Shown: in pieces, positions 41,830-50,818 of the stretch
Layout of the letters: each line of letters starts with the position of its first letter
Numbering within the stretch: position 1 is the first letter of the stretch
Origin: Sphingobium terrigena
GTDB taxonomy: Bacteria; Pseudomonadota; Alphaproteobacteria; Sphingomonadales; Sphingomonadaceae
NCBI RefSeq assembly: GCF_003591655.1
Contig: NZ_QVRA01000002.1
Location: 62,001-126,000, forward strand
DNA length: 64,000 bases
Direction: 5' to 3'
Notes under the pieces: generated by a model
Databases searched by the model: none
What the model was told of the DNA's origin: nothing
What the model saw: the letters and a program-made list of their open reading frames with translations, nothing else
Made by a program: the position numbers and the translations under genes

Positions 41830-42914
41830 GCGCCCGTCACCCGGCGCAGATGGTCGAGCCTGGATCGGAAAGCGGGCGGCGTGCGCAACGCGCTGACGGC
41901 CGAATCGGCGTGTGCCTCGGTCAGCCCCTGATAGCGCTCTGCCTCTGCCACGATCGCAGCGTCGGACAGCGACGGGCGTACCGGCCGCAACGCCAGCAGC
42001 AAATGGCGATAATCAGCGTCCGATCCGCCCAGCGCCCGGCATAGCATCGCCACCTGCCTAAGCGGCCCCATCACCAATATGTCGGTCGCTTGCCCCGTCG
42101 CCATGCGCAACCGCCTTGCCGCCAATGCGGCAAATAGCAAAAAGCGCCGCTGCCCCAGCGCGACACCCATCAGTTCAGGCGAATCAGCCAGGTCGCCCAT
42201 CCGCCGCACCAGCCGATCGGCCTCCGCAATCGGACTGGCGCTTTCTTCATGGTCGGCGAGCAAGGCCCAGCCCGACCGTTCGAACGCCACCAGCACAGCG
42301 TCGCCCAGATCAGGCGTGCTCCGCTGCACCATAGCAGCCAGACAGGCCGCCGCCGTCCACACCAGTTCGGCAAAATATTCAGCGGGCAGGTCCGGTCGCA
42401 TCGGTCGATCTTCGCCGCCCGTAGCGATCCAGCGTCCTTCCGCCAGCGCCAGCGCAGACAGCGCCTCGCCGATCAGCGGATCATCACCCAGCGCCAAAAC
42501 GTCGCCATCACCATCGTCCAAATGCTCAATGTCAGGCTGACCAAATTGCCGCAGCATCAGGCTGACCCCGGCACGCATCTGCATATGCGCCAGCAGCGCC
42601 GGACCCAGCAGCGTCGGTTGCGCCCGCACGGTCGGCCAGCACAGCGGTTCGGGCGAACGCGACAATATGTGCGCAACATCGGGCGCATGATCCAGCGACA
42701 GCCGCAGCGCCATCTCGATTGCATTGAGGCATCCCGCCAGATGTCGCCGCGTTTCTGCGATCAACGCATCATGGGGCGCCCGGTCCTCGACCGGGAAGAA
42801 GAAGGCCAGATCGATGGCATGGCCAACCGGCACGGCGGACATGCCCGCCATGACTTGCGCCATCGGCCAGCTGTCCGCCATGGCCGCACCGGTAAGGGAC
42901 GAATAGGCGTTCAT
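41826..42914 (-). CDS. Uncharacterised helical protein
   Basis: A 362-residue protein of unknown family with no signal peptide and no convincing membrane helix. It is rich in Ala and Leu with many regular amphipathic helices (ALIAETRRHLAGCLNAIEMALRLS, LGQRRFLLFAALAARRLRMA, LCRALGGSDADYRHLLLALR), suggesting an all-helical, perhaps HEAT-like, fold. Its stop overlaps the start of the kinase-like gene by 4 bp (ATGA), so the two are translated together and probably work together. I cannot assign a function; relation to the DUF2336 type is possible but unverified. Confidence 0.7.
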   Translation of the reverse strand: MNAYSSLTGAAMADSWPMAQVMAGMSAVPVGHAIDLAFFFPVEDRAPHDALIAETRRHLAGCLNAIEMALRLSLDHAPDVAHILSRSPEPLCWPTVRAQPTLLGPALLAHMQMRAGVSLMLRQFGQPDIEHLDDGDGDVLALGDDPLIGEALSALALAEGRWIATGGEDRPMRPDLPAEYFAELVWTAAACLAAMVQRSTPDLGDAVLVAFERSGWALLADHEESASPIAEADRLVRRMGDLADSPELMGVALGQRRFLLFAALAARRLRMATGQATDILVMGPLRQVAMLCRALGGSDADYRHLLLALRPVRPSLSDAAIVAEAERYQGLTEAHADSAVSALRTPPAFRSRLDHLRRVTGA

Positions 42915-42971
42915 ACCGGGACCATAGCCCGACGTCCTTAAAATGCACTAAACCCTGGCGGCGAAATATGC

Positions 42972-44153
42972 TCAGTCGCGCGGACGCAAAATGATCGCCC
43001 CAGCCGACGCGATCAGCGCCAGCATGGCGACCCTGATGCCCTGCGCCAGCATCCCGACCAGCCCCGCCACGATCAGCAGCAGCAGGACGGTTCCGGGCGT
43101 AACGATCATCCATGGCCGGGCATTGCCGGTCCGTCGCCAGCGGTCGGCAACCAGCATGATCCCCAGCAACAGCGCCAGATCGGCAGCCAGCGTGCTACTG
43201 CCCGCCAGCACAATGCCAATCAGCGCCAGCAACGGCGTCACGAACGCCAACAAGCCCATGGGCGGTGGCCGCAGCGCCAGTTCGTCCAGCCGGTCGGCAA
43301 TTTCCGCCAGCAACAACGCCCCCAGCAACAGGGCAAATCCGGTCAACGTCCACAGCAGCTCGACCGGCACCAGCGCGATGGCCCCCAGCGCGATGGCAGC
43401 GATCCGCACCTGCATCGCGGGCACCTGCATCCGCATCAGTGCCGGACTGATCATCCGGGCAAGGGGCGAAAGAAGATAATGTTCAACGCCCCCGCGCGCC
43501 CGCGCCGACGAAGCGCCTGCCGCCGTCACCGCCTGCGCCACCAGATCGGCCTGCTGTTGCGTCTCGACAAGCGCGACCCGTCCTTCCAGCAGGTCATCCT
43601 GCGACACGGTGACGCGGCGCGCGCCTTTCTGTACCGCCGCGCGCACCAGAGTGAGGGACAAGTCCCAGTCGCCGATCATGTCGAGCGTGCCAAATAACAG
43701 CGTCGGGCTGATCCGCGCCAGCCCGGCCCAGCGCTGTCCCGCATCGATCCGCTCGAACGGCGTGCTGGCGCGGCTGTCGTCCGTGACCAGCAGGGCATTG
43801 CCCTCTGCGCTGCCCATCGCCTCGAAATGCGCCTGCGACACGATCGCCCCGTCGGCGACCAGCAGCACGTCGGCGTCGCGCGGCGCATCCCGCACCATCG
43901 ATACCATGTCCCGCACCAGCGCGACGGCGATCCCGTCAGCGCTCAGCCGATCAACGGCCTGCGACAAAGCGGGCGTAATGACACTCACCAGGATCATGAT
44001 GCGATCCGCGCCCGCCTGCGCCGCCTGCCGCGCCTGATATTCCACCAGGGTCTGTCCGGCAAAATACAGACTCGCGCGCTGACCCCCGGTCGATTGGCCA
44101 CCGGACGAATCGCCCGAAGCCCGGCTGGCGCTGAGAATAGCCGCGAAACTCAT
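42972..44153 (-). CDS. Nucleotidyltransferase-like domain fused to a membrane domain
   Basis: A 393-residue protein. Residues about 1-220 look like an alpha/beta nucleotidyltransferase-type domain (LYFAGQTLVEYQARQAAQAGADRIMILV, DADVLLVADGAIV, ALLVTDD). From about 230 the protein is membrane-embedded with around seven helices (AIALGAIALVPVELLWTLTGF, LLLLIVAGLVGML). The segment LLLAEIADRLDELA recalls the Asp-rich motif of CDP-alcohol phosphatidyltransferases but lacks its full DGxxAR spacing. Fusions of these two domains make inositol-phosphate lipids elsewhere; here the transferase site looks degenerate. ATG 44153 gives MSFAAILSASRAS. The function is unknown. Confidence 0.7.
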   Translation of the reverse strand: MSFAAILSASRASGDSSGGQSTGGQRASLYFAGQTLVEYQARQAAQAGADRIMILVSVITPALSQAVDRLSADGIAVALVRDMVSMVRDAPRDADVLLVADGAIVSQAHFEAMGSAEGNALLVTDDSRASTPFERIDAGQRWAGLARISPTLLFGTLDMIGDWDLSLTLVRAAVQKGARRVTVSQDDLLEGRVALVETQQQADLVAQAVTAAGASSARARGGVEHYLLSPLARMISPALMRMQVPAMQVRIAAIALGAIALVPVELLWTLTGFALLLGALLLAEIADRLDELALRPPPMGLLAFVTPLLALIGIVLAGSSTLAADLALLLGIMLVADRWRRTGNARPWMIVTPGTVLLLLIVAGLVGMLAQGIRVAMLALIASAGAIILRPRD

Positions 44154-44243
44154 ATCGTTATGGTATCGACCCGATTGTTGTGCAGCGGGTCTTGTCGCAA
44201 GGCTGACGGCTTCGCGCAAGCGTAGCCGTACCAATGCCGCGAT

Positions 44244-44546
44244 TCAGCCCTGTTGCAACCCCGCCAGCGCCGCCTGCAATCGGCGCAGCACCCGGGGATC
44301 ACCCGGTGCCGCCTCAGCCGCCTCGTCCGCCAGGGCCATTAGCGCGGTCAGCCCGAAACTCGCCGCCAGCCCTTTCAGCCGCCAGGCTGCCAGTTCCCAA
44401 TTGGCGTCGCACCGCGCCCGCCCCAGCAGGTCGATCTGCCGCGCCGCGCTTTCCATGAAGGCGACGCGCAGGTCCGCGATCAGGGCGCTGTCGTCGCCGA
44501 CGGCTGCGGATAAAGCTGCATGGAGGGCGCCGGGATCATAGGACAT
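44244..44546 (-). CDS. HPt-like protein without the phospho-acceptor His
   Basis: A 100-residue helical protein with the look of a histidine phosphotransfer (HPt) domain. The key motif of HPt domains is HxLKG; here it reads AAWRLKGLAASFGLTALMALADEA near residue 53-76, so Trp stands where the phosphorylated His should be. Otherwise the helix pattern around it is preserved. It lies 90 bp upstream of the nucleotidyltransferase-like gene on the same strand and is divergent from the coiled-coil gene. It could act as a binding adaptor or inhibitor, not a phospho-carrier. The family call is from pattern only. Confidence 0.65.
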   Translation of the reverse strand: MSYDPGALHAALSAAVGDDSALIADLRVAFMESAARQIDLLGRARCDANWELAAWRLKGLAASFGLTALMALADEAAEAAPGDPRVLRRLQAALAGLQQG

Positions 44547-44627
44547 AGAGGCAGACGCTATCTGGCTTGCGTTAAGTTTTGGTAACAGGGCATTTGCGCA
44601 GGCGGAAAAGCTGCTAGGATGCGCGCC

Positions 44628-47300
44628 ATGACAGGGGGCAGCACAATCGTCGAGTTTTGGCGCGACGAACCACGCACGACCGGCGATGCGTCGCAGGCCG
44701 ATGATATTTTGCTTTTGAAACAGGCAGTTCTCGACATTGACGAAGATGATTCGGACGATGGCGCGGGCGATGCCTGGGTCAGGCGCGTGCGCATAGGATT
44801 GACCGTTCTGGCGGTGAGCTGGGTCGGCTTTGCCGGCTGGGCGATGATCGCATCGGGCGATCTGGCCGGTGGCCCCTCAATCTGGGCCAGCGCCGTCGCC
44901 ACGCTCGTCGTGCCACTCATTTTGATCGGCCTCGCCTATCTGCTGCTCGTCCGCAACAGCCGCACCGAATCGCGCCGCTATCTCGACACCGCGCGCGCCT
45001 TGCGGACCGAGGCCGACCTGCTCGAACTGCGCCTGGGCCGGATCGCGACCCAGCTGGAAGCCGCCCGCCAGTCGATGCAGGACCAGGCCGAGTTGCTCGA
45101 CAGCTATGGCGCAGCGGCCAGCAGCAATATGGAAGCGTCTGCCGAACTGATCGCCAGCCGGTCGAAGGCGACCGCCGACCGCGCCGAATCTGCCGAACGT
45201 GCCAGTGTCGCGCTGTTGGCGAAGATGGACTCGCTGATCGCGACGATCCCCGAACTGGAGGATCGCACGGGCCGTATGGCTGCGCAGATCATGGATAATG
45301 GGCATGCGCTGGCCGAACGGATCGACACGCTCGAAGCGCGGCTTCACGCGCTGGCCGAATTGTCTGACGATGCCCGCGCCCGGACTTTGTCCGCAACCAA
45401 GAGCCTGTCGAGCCAGCTCACCCAGCTTCAGGAAGCGACCCGCACCACCAACGAAGAAGTGACCGGCATGGCGGAGATCGCCGCCGGACGGATCGACGCC
45501 ACCGCCCAGAGCGCACGGCAGGCGATGGATCGCACCCGTCAGGATATAGAAACCCAGGCAGCAGCTCTGGCAACGCTGGTTGAAACCGCTGAAACCGGCA
45601 TCACCAGTACCAGCGAAAGCGTGCGCACGACGTTGATCCATGATCTCGACACGGCGCAGGCGGACCTGACCGCGCGGCTCGACGCCGCCCTGCGCAACGT
45701 GCGCGCCACCATGGCGACGACCGACGAAGGCTTGTCGCGCCGCGCCGAACATCTCGAAGCGCTCGTCGCTGCCGCACAGGCCGGGATCGGCAATGTCAGT
45801 GAGACCACCCTGTCGATGCTGACGCGAGACATGGATGCCATCGAAACCGACCTGCGCGAACGGCTCGATGCTGCGCTGGCACGGGCGCAGGAAGCGTTGG
45901 CGCTGACCGACGGCAATCTGTCGTCCCAGTCCGCCGCGCTCGAATCGCTGGTCGCCCGGTCGCGCGACAGCCTGGACGCCATTGGCAGCGAAACGGTCAC
46001 GGGTCTGGCCAACACAATCGGTGACGTAGAAAACCGGCTGCACCAGATAAATGACGTCATGGCGGGGCAGCACAGCCTGATGGCTGGTATCCAGGCCGGG
46101 CTGGACGATACGATCGCCACGACCCAGGCGCGGTTCGCCACGCTGGAAGAGGTCGCTCTCGCCCGCAGCGAACGGCTGACTGAAGCGCTTGCGCGTCTGA
46201 CCGCTGAAACCCAGCGGATTGACGGCGCGCTGGCGACCGGGGGGATGACCGCCGAAAAGCTGATCGGTTGCGCGGAAACCCTGCTGGTGGCGCTCGATTC
46301 GAGCGTGCGTGAACTGGACGAAACCTATCCCGCCGCGCTGGAGCGGTTCGACGCCCGACTGGAACAGAGCCGTGCCCTGCTGGGCAGCACCACGCCCGAA
46401 ATGGAGCGGCTGGAGGCGATTTCGCAGGCGCTGGTCGGTCGCACCGAAGAAGCCGAATCGATGCTGCGCGGTCAGGGCAGTCGCCTGACGGAATGGCTGG
46501 AAAGCACGCAGGGCGGGCTGGAGGCCAATCGCAATCTGGTCGAACGGTTGCGCGTGGCGCTCGACGGCGCGCATCAGGACGCGACCCGCATCACCGAGGG
46601 TGCCGGGCCATTGCTCGTCACCGCCCTGCTGCGCGTCAAGGACACGGCCGATCAGGCCGCCGAGCGCGCGCGCCAGGCGCTGGGCCGCGCCATTCCCGAA
46701 GCCGCGCAGGCTCTGGCCGACGCCAGTGAACAGGCGATGCAGACCGCTATCGGCGACAAGGTAACGGCGCAGATCGAACAGGTCGCGCGCGTCGCCGAAG
46801 AAGCGGTCAAGGCTGCGCATCAGGCGTCAGAGCGGCTGACCCGTCAGTTGCTGACCATCGCCGACACCAGCGCCAGCGTCGAACAGCGGATCGAGGAAGC
46901 CGAGCGCGCGTCGGAAAATCGCGACCGCGACCATTTTGCCCGCCGTTCCGCGCTGCTGATCGAATCGCTCAACAGCACCGCGATCGACGTCGCCAAGATC
47001 CTGTCCAACGACGTCACCGATTCAAGCTGGTCGGCCTATCTGAAGGGCGATCGCGGCGTATTCACCCGCCGCGCTGTCAGATTGTTGGATGCCGGGGAAT
47101 CGCGGGAAATCGCGCTCCATTATGACAATGACCCGGAATTCCGCGATCATGTGAACCGCTATATCCATGATTTTGAAGGGATGCTGCGGATCATCCTGTC
47201 CGCGCGTGACGGCAACGCGCTGGGCGTCGCCATCCTCTCATCGGATATGGGCAAGCTCTATGTCGCGCTGGCGCAGGCGATCGAGCGGCTGCGGCAGTAA
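44628..47300 (+). CDS. Large coiled-coil inner-membrane protein
   Basis: An 890-residue protein. A Glu/Asp-rich N-terminal tail is followed by two membrane helices (IGLTVLAVSWVGFAGWAMIA near 55-75 and VATLVVPLILIGLAYLLLV near 85-105). About 600 residues of Ala/Glu/Arg/Thr-rich heptad-like coiled coil follow, with recurring LDAALRNVRA / LDAALARAQEAL / LSRRAEHLEAL-type units that look internally duplicated. The C-terminal ~130 residues (HFARRSALLIESLNSTAIDVAKIL, FTRRAVRLLDAGESREI) form a separate conserved-looking domain. ATG 44628 has AGGA at a good distance. It may be structural or related to polar/division scaffolds; no family is assigned. Confidence 0.75.
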   Translation: MTGGSTIVEFWRDEPRTTGDASQADDILLLKQAVLDIDEDDSDDGAGDAWVRRVRIGLTVLAVSWVGFAGWAMIASGDLAGGPSIWASAVATLVVPLILIGLAYLLLVRNSRTESRRYLDTARALRTEADLLELRLGRIATQLEAARQSMQDQAELLDSYGAAASSNMEASAELIASRSKATADRAESAERASVALLAKMDSLIATIPELEDRTGRMAAQIMDNGHALAERIDTLEARLHALAELSDDARARTLSATKSLSSQLTQLQEATRTTNEEVTGMAEIAAGRIDATAQSARQAMDRTRQDIETQAAALATLVETAETGITSTSESVRTTLIHDLDTAQADLTARLDAALRNVRATMATTDEGLSRRAEHLEALVAAAQAGIGNVSETTLSMLTRDMDAIETDLRERLDAALARAQEALALTDGNLSSQSAALESLVARSRDSLDAIGSETVTGLANTIGDVENRLHQINDVMAGQHSLMAGIQAGLDDTIATTQARFATLEEVALARSERLTEALARLTAETQRIDGALATGGMTAEKLIGCAETLLVALDSSVRELDETYPAALERFDARLEQSRALLGSTTPEMERLEAISQALVGRTEEAESMLRGQGSRLTEWLESTQGGLEANRNLVERLRVALDGAHQDATRITEGAGPLLVTALLRVKDTADQAAERARQALGRAIPEAAQALADASEQAMQTAIGDKVTAQIEQVARVAEEAVKAAHQASERLTRQLLTIADTSASVEQRIEEAERASENRDRDHFARRSALLIESLNSTAIDVAKILSNDVTDSSWSAYLKGDRGVFTRRAVRLLDAGESREIALHYDNDPEFRDHVNRYIHDFEGMLRIILSARDGNALGVAILSSDMGKLYVALAQAIERLRQ

Positions 47301-47332
47301 GCGGAGCGCGTAATGGCGTGACGCCCCCACTT

Positions 47333-47398
47333 CCGTTCGTTTCGAGCGAAGTCGAGAAACCACGAACACAGTTTCTCGACTTCGCTCGAAACGAACGG
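47333..47398. repeat. Perfect 28-bp inverted repeat
   Basis: Bases 47333-47360 and 47371-47398 are exact reverse complements (starting CCGTTCGTTTCGAGCGAAGT), with a 10-bp centre. It lies between two convergent genes and could act as a two-way terminator or REP element. It is the cleanest copy of the family found in gspJ. Confidence 0.95.
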
Positions 47399-47409
47399 GG
47401 AAGGGTGAA

Positions 47410-47673
47410 TTAGCGCGAATAGCCCGGCAGCATGTCCAGCGTGATCCAGCCCTGCACATAATTGGCGTAATAGAGGCCGAACAGCAAAGCTGACAGCAGC
47501 GTCGCCCGAAGCGCCACGACGCCGGGCCGGAAATTGCTGGGCGCGCTATCCGCCTGTCCCTTCACCATCCGCTCGCCCGTTTCGTCGGGCGTGCGGATGC
47601 CAAAAGGCAGCATGATGAACGCGCTGATCACCCAGAACAGCACATAGATGGCGAAGATGGCATAAAGGTTCAT
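47410..47673 (-). CDS. DUF1467 family membrane protein
   Basis: An 87-residue protein with two membrane helices (IFAIYVLFWVISAFIMLPFGI and ATLLSALLFGLYYANYVQGW) joined by a short polar loop containing RTPDETGERMVKGQADSAP. This matches the DUF1467 family, common in alphaproteobacteria and often next to RNase J. Function is unknown. It is the last gene of the nuo-birA-coaX-rnj run, 9 bp after rnj. Confidence 0.85.
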   Translation of the reverse strand: MNLYAIFAIYVLFWVISAFIMLPFGIRTPDETGERMVKGQADSAPSNFRPGVVALRATLLSALLFGLYYANYVQGWITLDMLPGYSR

Positions 47674-47682
47674 GGCGGGGAT

Positions 47683-49320
47683 TTACGCCCGAATGAGCAG
47701 AACGTCCACAATCGGTTTCTTGCCGGTCCAGCGGGTCGCGGTGCGACGCACGGCCAGGCGGATACGCTCGCGCACCGCCTCTTCCTCATGCGATCCCTTA
47801 GGGATCACATCGGCCGCATCGTCGGCCGCTTCGGCCAGGAAGTCCGCCTTATCCTCTTCCACCGGAACGCCCTGCGTCCGCAGCGTCGGTCGGCCAAGCA
47901 GCCGTCCCTTGGCATCGAGCGCCACGGCAACGCTGATCTGGCCATGCAGGCCCAGCTTGCGCCGCTCGTTCATCGTCGCGCCCTCAGCAGGCAGGATGAC
48001 GTCGCCATCCAGCACCAGCCGACCGACGTCCTGACGCCCGATGATCGTCGGCTTGCCCGGTGCCAGTCGCAGCAGGTCGCCATTGGACTGCACCACAGCG
48101 TTCGGGATGCCAGTCGCCAGCCCCAGCCGCGCCTGTTCGGCCATGTGCCGCCGTTCGCCATGAACGGGCAGCAGGATTTCAGGCCGTATCCAGCGATACA
48201 TGGCTTCCAGTTCAGGACGCCCCGGATGGCCGGACACATGCACCTCGGCCTGGCGGTCCGTGACCATCACGACATTCTTCGCCGCCAGCGCATTCTGGAT
48301 GCGGCCAATGGCGATTTCATTGCCGGGAATCTGCTTGGACGAAAAGACGACCAGATCGCCATCGGTCAGCTTGATCGGATGGCTGTCGAACGCAATGCGT
48401 GCCAGCGCGGCGCGCGCCTCACCCTGACCACCGGTGGCGATGATCATCACCTCGTCACGGGGCAGCTTCATCGCCTCATCCCAGTCGACCGTCGGCGGGA
48501 ACCCCTTGAGGTAACCACTCGCCTTGGCCATGCCGATGATCCGGTCGAGCGAACGGCCCGCGACGCAAACCTTGCGTCCCATCGCCACCGCCACTTCGCC
48601 CAGCGTCTGGACTCGCGCGGCGTTGGACGCAAAGGTGGTGACCAGCACCCGGCCCTTGGCCCCCTCGATCGTCTGCATCAGCCCTTCGCGGACGTCGCCT
48701 TCGGACCCACTGGCCTTGTCGTTGAACACATTGGTGCTGTCGCACACCAGCGCCAGCACGCCCTGATCACCCACTGCGGTCAGTTCCGCCGGGGTCGATG
48801 GCACACCGAGCAGCGGCTGATCGTCCAGCTTCCAGTCGCCGGTGTGGAAAATCCGGCCATGCGGCGTGTCGATCACCAGCGCATTGCCCTCAGGGATCGA
48901 GTGCGCCAGCGGCATGTAGCGGAAACCGAACGGGCCAAGCTCAAAGCTGCCTTCGTTCGGGATGACGTGGAGCTTGACCTCCTTGGTCAACCCCTCTTCC
49001 TCCAGCTTCAGGCGGATGAGGCCAGCGGTAAAGGGCGTGGCATAAAGCGGCACGCCCAGATCGGCGGCCAGATAGGGGATCGCGCCGATATGATCCTCAT
49101 GCCCGTGCGTCAGCACAATGCCGAGCAGATCCTTGCGCCGCTCCTCGATGAAGCTGAGGTCGGGCAGCACGAGTTCGATGCCCGGATAATTGGGATCGCC
49201 AAAGGTCATGCCGAGATCGACCATCACCCATTTGCCCTGGCAACCGTATAAATTGACGTTCATGCCAATCTCGCCCGACCCGCCTAGGGCCAGGAAGAGC
49301 AGCTCATCCTTGGGTTTCAT
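47683..49320 (-). CDS. rnj: Ribonuclease J
   Basis: A 545-residue metallo-beta-lactamase/beta-CASP nuclease that processes and degrades RNA from the 5' end (with endonuclease activity too). Metal motif HGHEDHIGA near residue 74; N-terminal [26 protein letters not shown]; beta-CASP region with VLVTTFASNAARVQTL, ATGGQGEARAALARIA and VHVSGHPGRPELEAMYRWI; then the C-terminal domain. The ATG overlaps the coaX stop by one base (TAATG). Confidence 0.95.
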   Translation of the reverse strand: MKPKDELLFLALGGSGEIGMNVNLYGCQGKWVMVDLGMTFGDPNYPGIELVLPDLSFIEERRKDLLGIVLTHGHEDHIGAIPYLAADLGVPLYATPFTAGLIRLKLEEEGLTKEVKLHVIPNEGSFELGPFGFRYMPLAHSIPEGNALVIDTPHGRIFHTGDWKLDDQPLLGVPSTPAELTAVGDQGVLALVCDSTNVFNDKASGSEGDVREGLMQTIEGAKGRVLVTTFASNAARVQTLGEVAVAMGRKVCVAGRSLDRIIGMAKASGYLKGFPPTVDWDEAMKLPRDEVMIIATGGQGEARAALARIAFDSHPIKLTDGDLVVFSSKQIPGNEIAIGRIQNALAAKNVVMVTDRQAEVHVSGHPGRPELEAMYRWIRPEILLPVHGERRHMAEQARLGLATGIPNAVVQSNGDLLRLAPGKPTIIGRQDVGRLVLDGDVILPAEGATMNERRKLGLHGQISVAVALDAKGRLLGRPTLRTQGVPVEEDKADFLAEAADDAADVIPKGSHEEEAVRERIRLAVRRTATRWTGKKPIVDVLLIRA

Positions 49321-50099
49321 TACGCTTGTAAACTCCGTTCGTGCATCAGCGCGAGGCCCTGAACCGTCAAGTCCGGCGCGATCGCATCGAAAATATCGCT
49401 GTTATCATTGAAGAGAACCGCAAGGCCCCCCGTCGAAATCACTCTGGTCGGGCGGCCAATTTCGGCCCTCATCCGGGCGACCAGCCCCTCCATCATGGCT
49501 ACATAGCCCCAAAAGACGCCGATGTGCATCTGCGCTTCGGTTGTCCGGCCAATGACCGATCGATTTTCCGGCGGGGCGATGGCGATCTTGGGCAGCTTCG
49601 CCGCCGCCGCGACCAGCGCATCGAGCGACAGGTTGATGCCCGGCGCGATGATCCCGCCTTTATAGGTGCCATTATAATCGACCACATCGAAAGTGGTCGC
49701 GGTGCCGAAATCGATCACGATCAGATCGCCTGCATAAAGATGGTGCGCGGCGATGGCGTTTACAACCCGGTCGGCCCCCACCGATCCCGGCTCGGCCACG
49801 TCCAATTCTATGCCCCAGTCGACCGGCGCTTGCCCGGCGACCAAGGCTGTCGTCCTGAAATATTTTTCCGACAGCACCTGCAAATTATGCAGCGCGCGCG
49901 GCACGACCGTCGCGATGATGACCGCATCGACGTCGGCGATCTTGTAGCCTTCGAGCATCAGCAACTGGTTGAGCCATACCGCATATTCATCCGCCGTGCG
50001 GCGCGGATCGGTCGCAATCCGCCAACGCGCGCGGATGTCCCGCCCTTCGAGCAGCGCGAAAACCACATTGGTGTTGCCCGCGTCGATCGCGAGAAGCAT
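49320..50099 (-). CDS. coaX: Type III pantothenate kinase
   Basis: A 259-residue ASKHA-fold kinase for the first step of coenzyme A synthesis. Motifs: [14 protein letters not shown] (phosphate 1, residues 6-19), [19 protein letters not shown] near 104-122, [29 protein letters not shown], and STGGLAVLF near the end. It is the type without feedback by CoA. It lies 14 bp downstream of birA and overlaps rnj by one base. Confidence 0.95.
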   Translation of the reverse strand: MLLAIDAGNTNVVFALLEGRDIRARWRIATDPRRTADEYAVWLNQLLMLEGYKIADVDAVIIATVVPRALHNLQVLSEKYFRTTALVAGQAPVDWGIELDVAEPGSVGADRVVNAIAAHHLYAGDLIVIDFGTATTFDVVDYNGTYKGGIIAPGINLSLDALVAAAAKLPKIAIAPPENRSVIGRTTEAQMHIGVFWGYVAMMEGLVARMRAEIGRPTRVISTGGLAVLFNDNSDIFDAIAPDLTVQGLALMHERSLQA

Positions 50100-50113
50100 G
50101 GCTGGTCCTTGGT

Positions 50114-50818
50114 TCAGGTGAGAAATATGTCACCGGCGTGAATGGCACGGCTCTGCCCGTTCGCCAAGCGCAGGATCAACATACCCTGGCGGTCGAGCAT
50201 ATCAAATGCCCCCTCAACCGTCTCGCCATCGGGTTGCACGACCCGCATCGGCGTGCCGGTAGGATGCGCATTGAGCAGCCAGTGGGTGCGCACCGGGTCC
50301 AGCCCCTGCGCCCGCCAGATGGACAGCCAGTGCGCGAAAAGTTGCGCCAACCGGTCCAGCAACGCGCCCGCCTCCGCGTCGGTCGCGCCCTGCGCTAAAA
50401 GGCTGGTTACCGGACGGTCGAGATTGCGGGGATAGTCGATCACGTTAATGCCGATGCCGACGACGACAGCGTCGCCAGCCCGCTCAAGCAGGATGCCAGC
50501 AATCTTCGCGCCATCGACCAGAACGTCATTGGGCCATTTGATCTGCGCCTGCCCCGTACAAAGCGGCGCGACCAGCGCATGAACCGCATTGGCCGCGACC
50601 AGAGCCAGAGTGTGCGGCAGGGGATCACCGGCCCGCAGCCGGATCAGCGTGGAGCAATAGAGATTGCCGAGCGGACTTTCCCAACTGCGGCCCATCCGCC
50701 CCTTGCCGCCCGTCTGCCGCCCGGCGCGCAGCCAACTGCCATCGGGCGCGCCCTGCTCCGCCAATGCCAGCATGTCGGCATTGGTGGACCCGGTTTCGGC
50801 AACGAAGCGGATGGTCAG
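50114..50818 (-). CDS. birA: Biotin-[acetyl-CoA carboxylase] ligase, apparent CTG start
   Basis: The protein joins biotin to carrier proteins; at about 234 residues it is the ligase alone, without the DNA-binding repressor domain. Signatures: [13 protein letters not shown], then [42 protein letters not shown] and VVVGIGINV. The first ATG (50773) lies inside the motif region and would lose ETGSTN. Reading upstream there is no ATG, GTG or TTG; the frame reaches CTG at 50818, which overlaps the nuoN stop as CTGA, just as other junctions here use ATGA or GTGA. A CTG start is therefore inferred. Confidence 0.85.
   Translation of the reverse strand: MTIRFVAETGSTNADMLALAEQGAPDGSWLRAGRQTGGKGRMGRSWESPLGNLYCSTLIRLRAGDPLPHTLALVAANAVHALVAPLCTGQAQIKWPNDVLVDGAKIAGILLERAGDAVVVGIGINVIDYPRNLDRPVTSLLAQGATDAEAGALLDRLAQLFAHWLSIWRAQGLDPVRTHWLLNAHPTGTPMRVVQPDGETVEGAFDMLDRQGMLILRLANGQSRAIHAGDIFLT

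Noticed and set aside
44877..46820. 647-codon minus-strand open frame opposite the coiled-coil gene
   Set aside because: It arises from codon bias of an Ala/Glu/Arg-rich coiled coil; no ribosome binding site or motif was seen.
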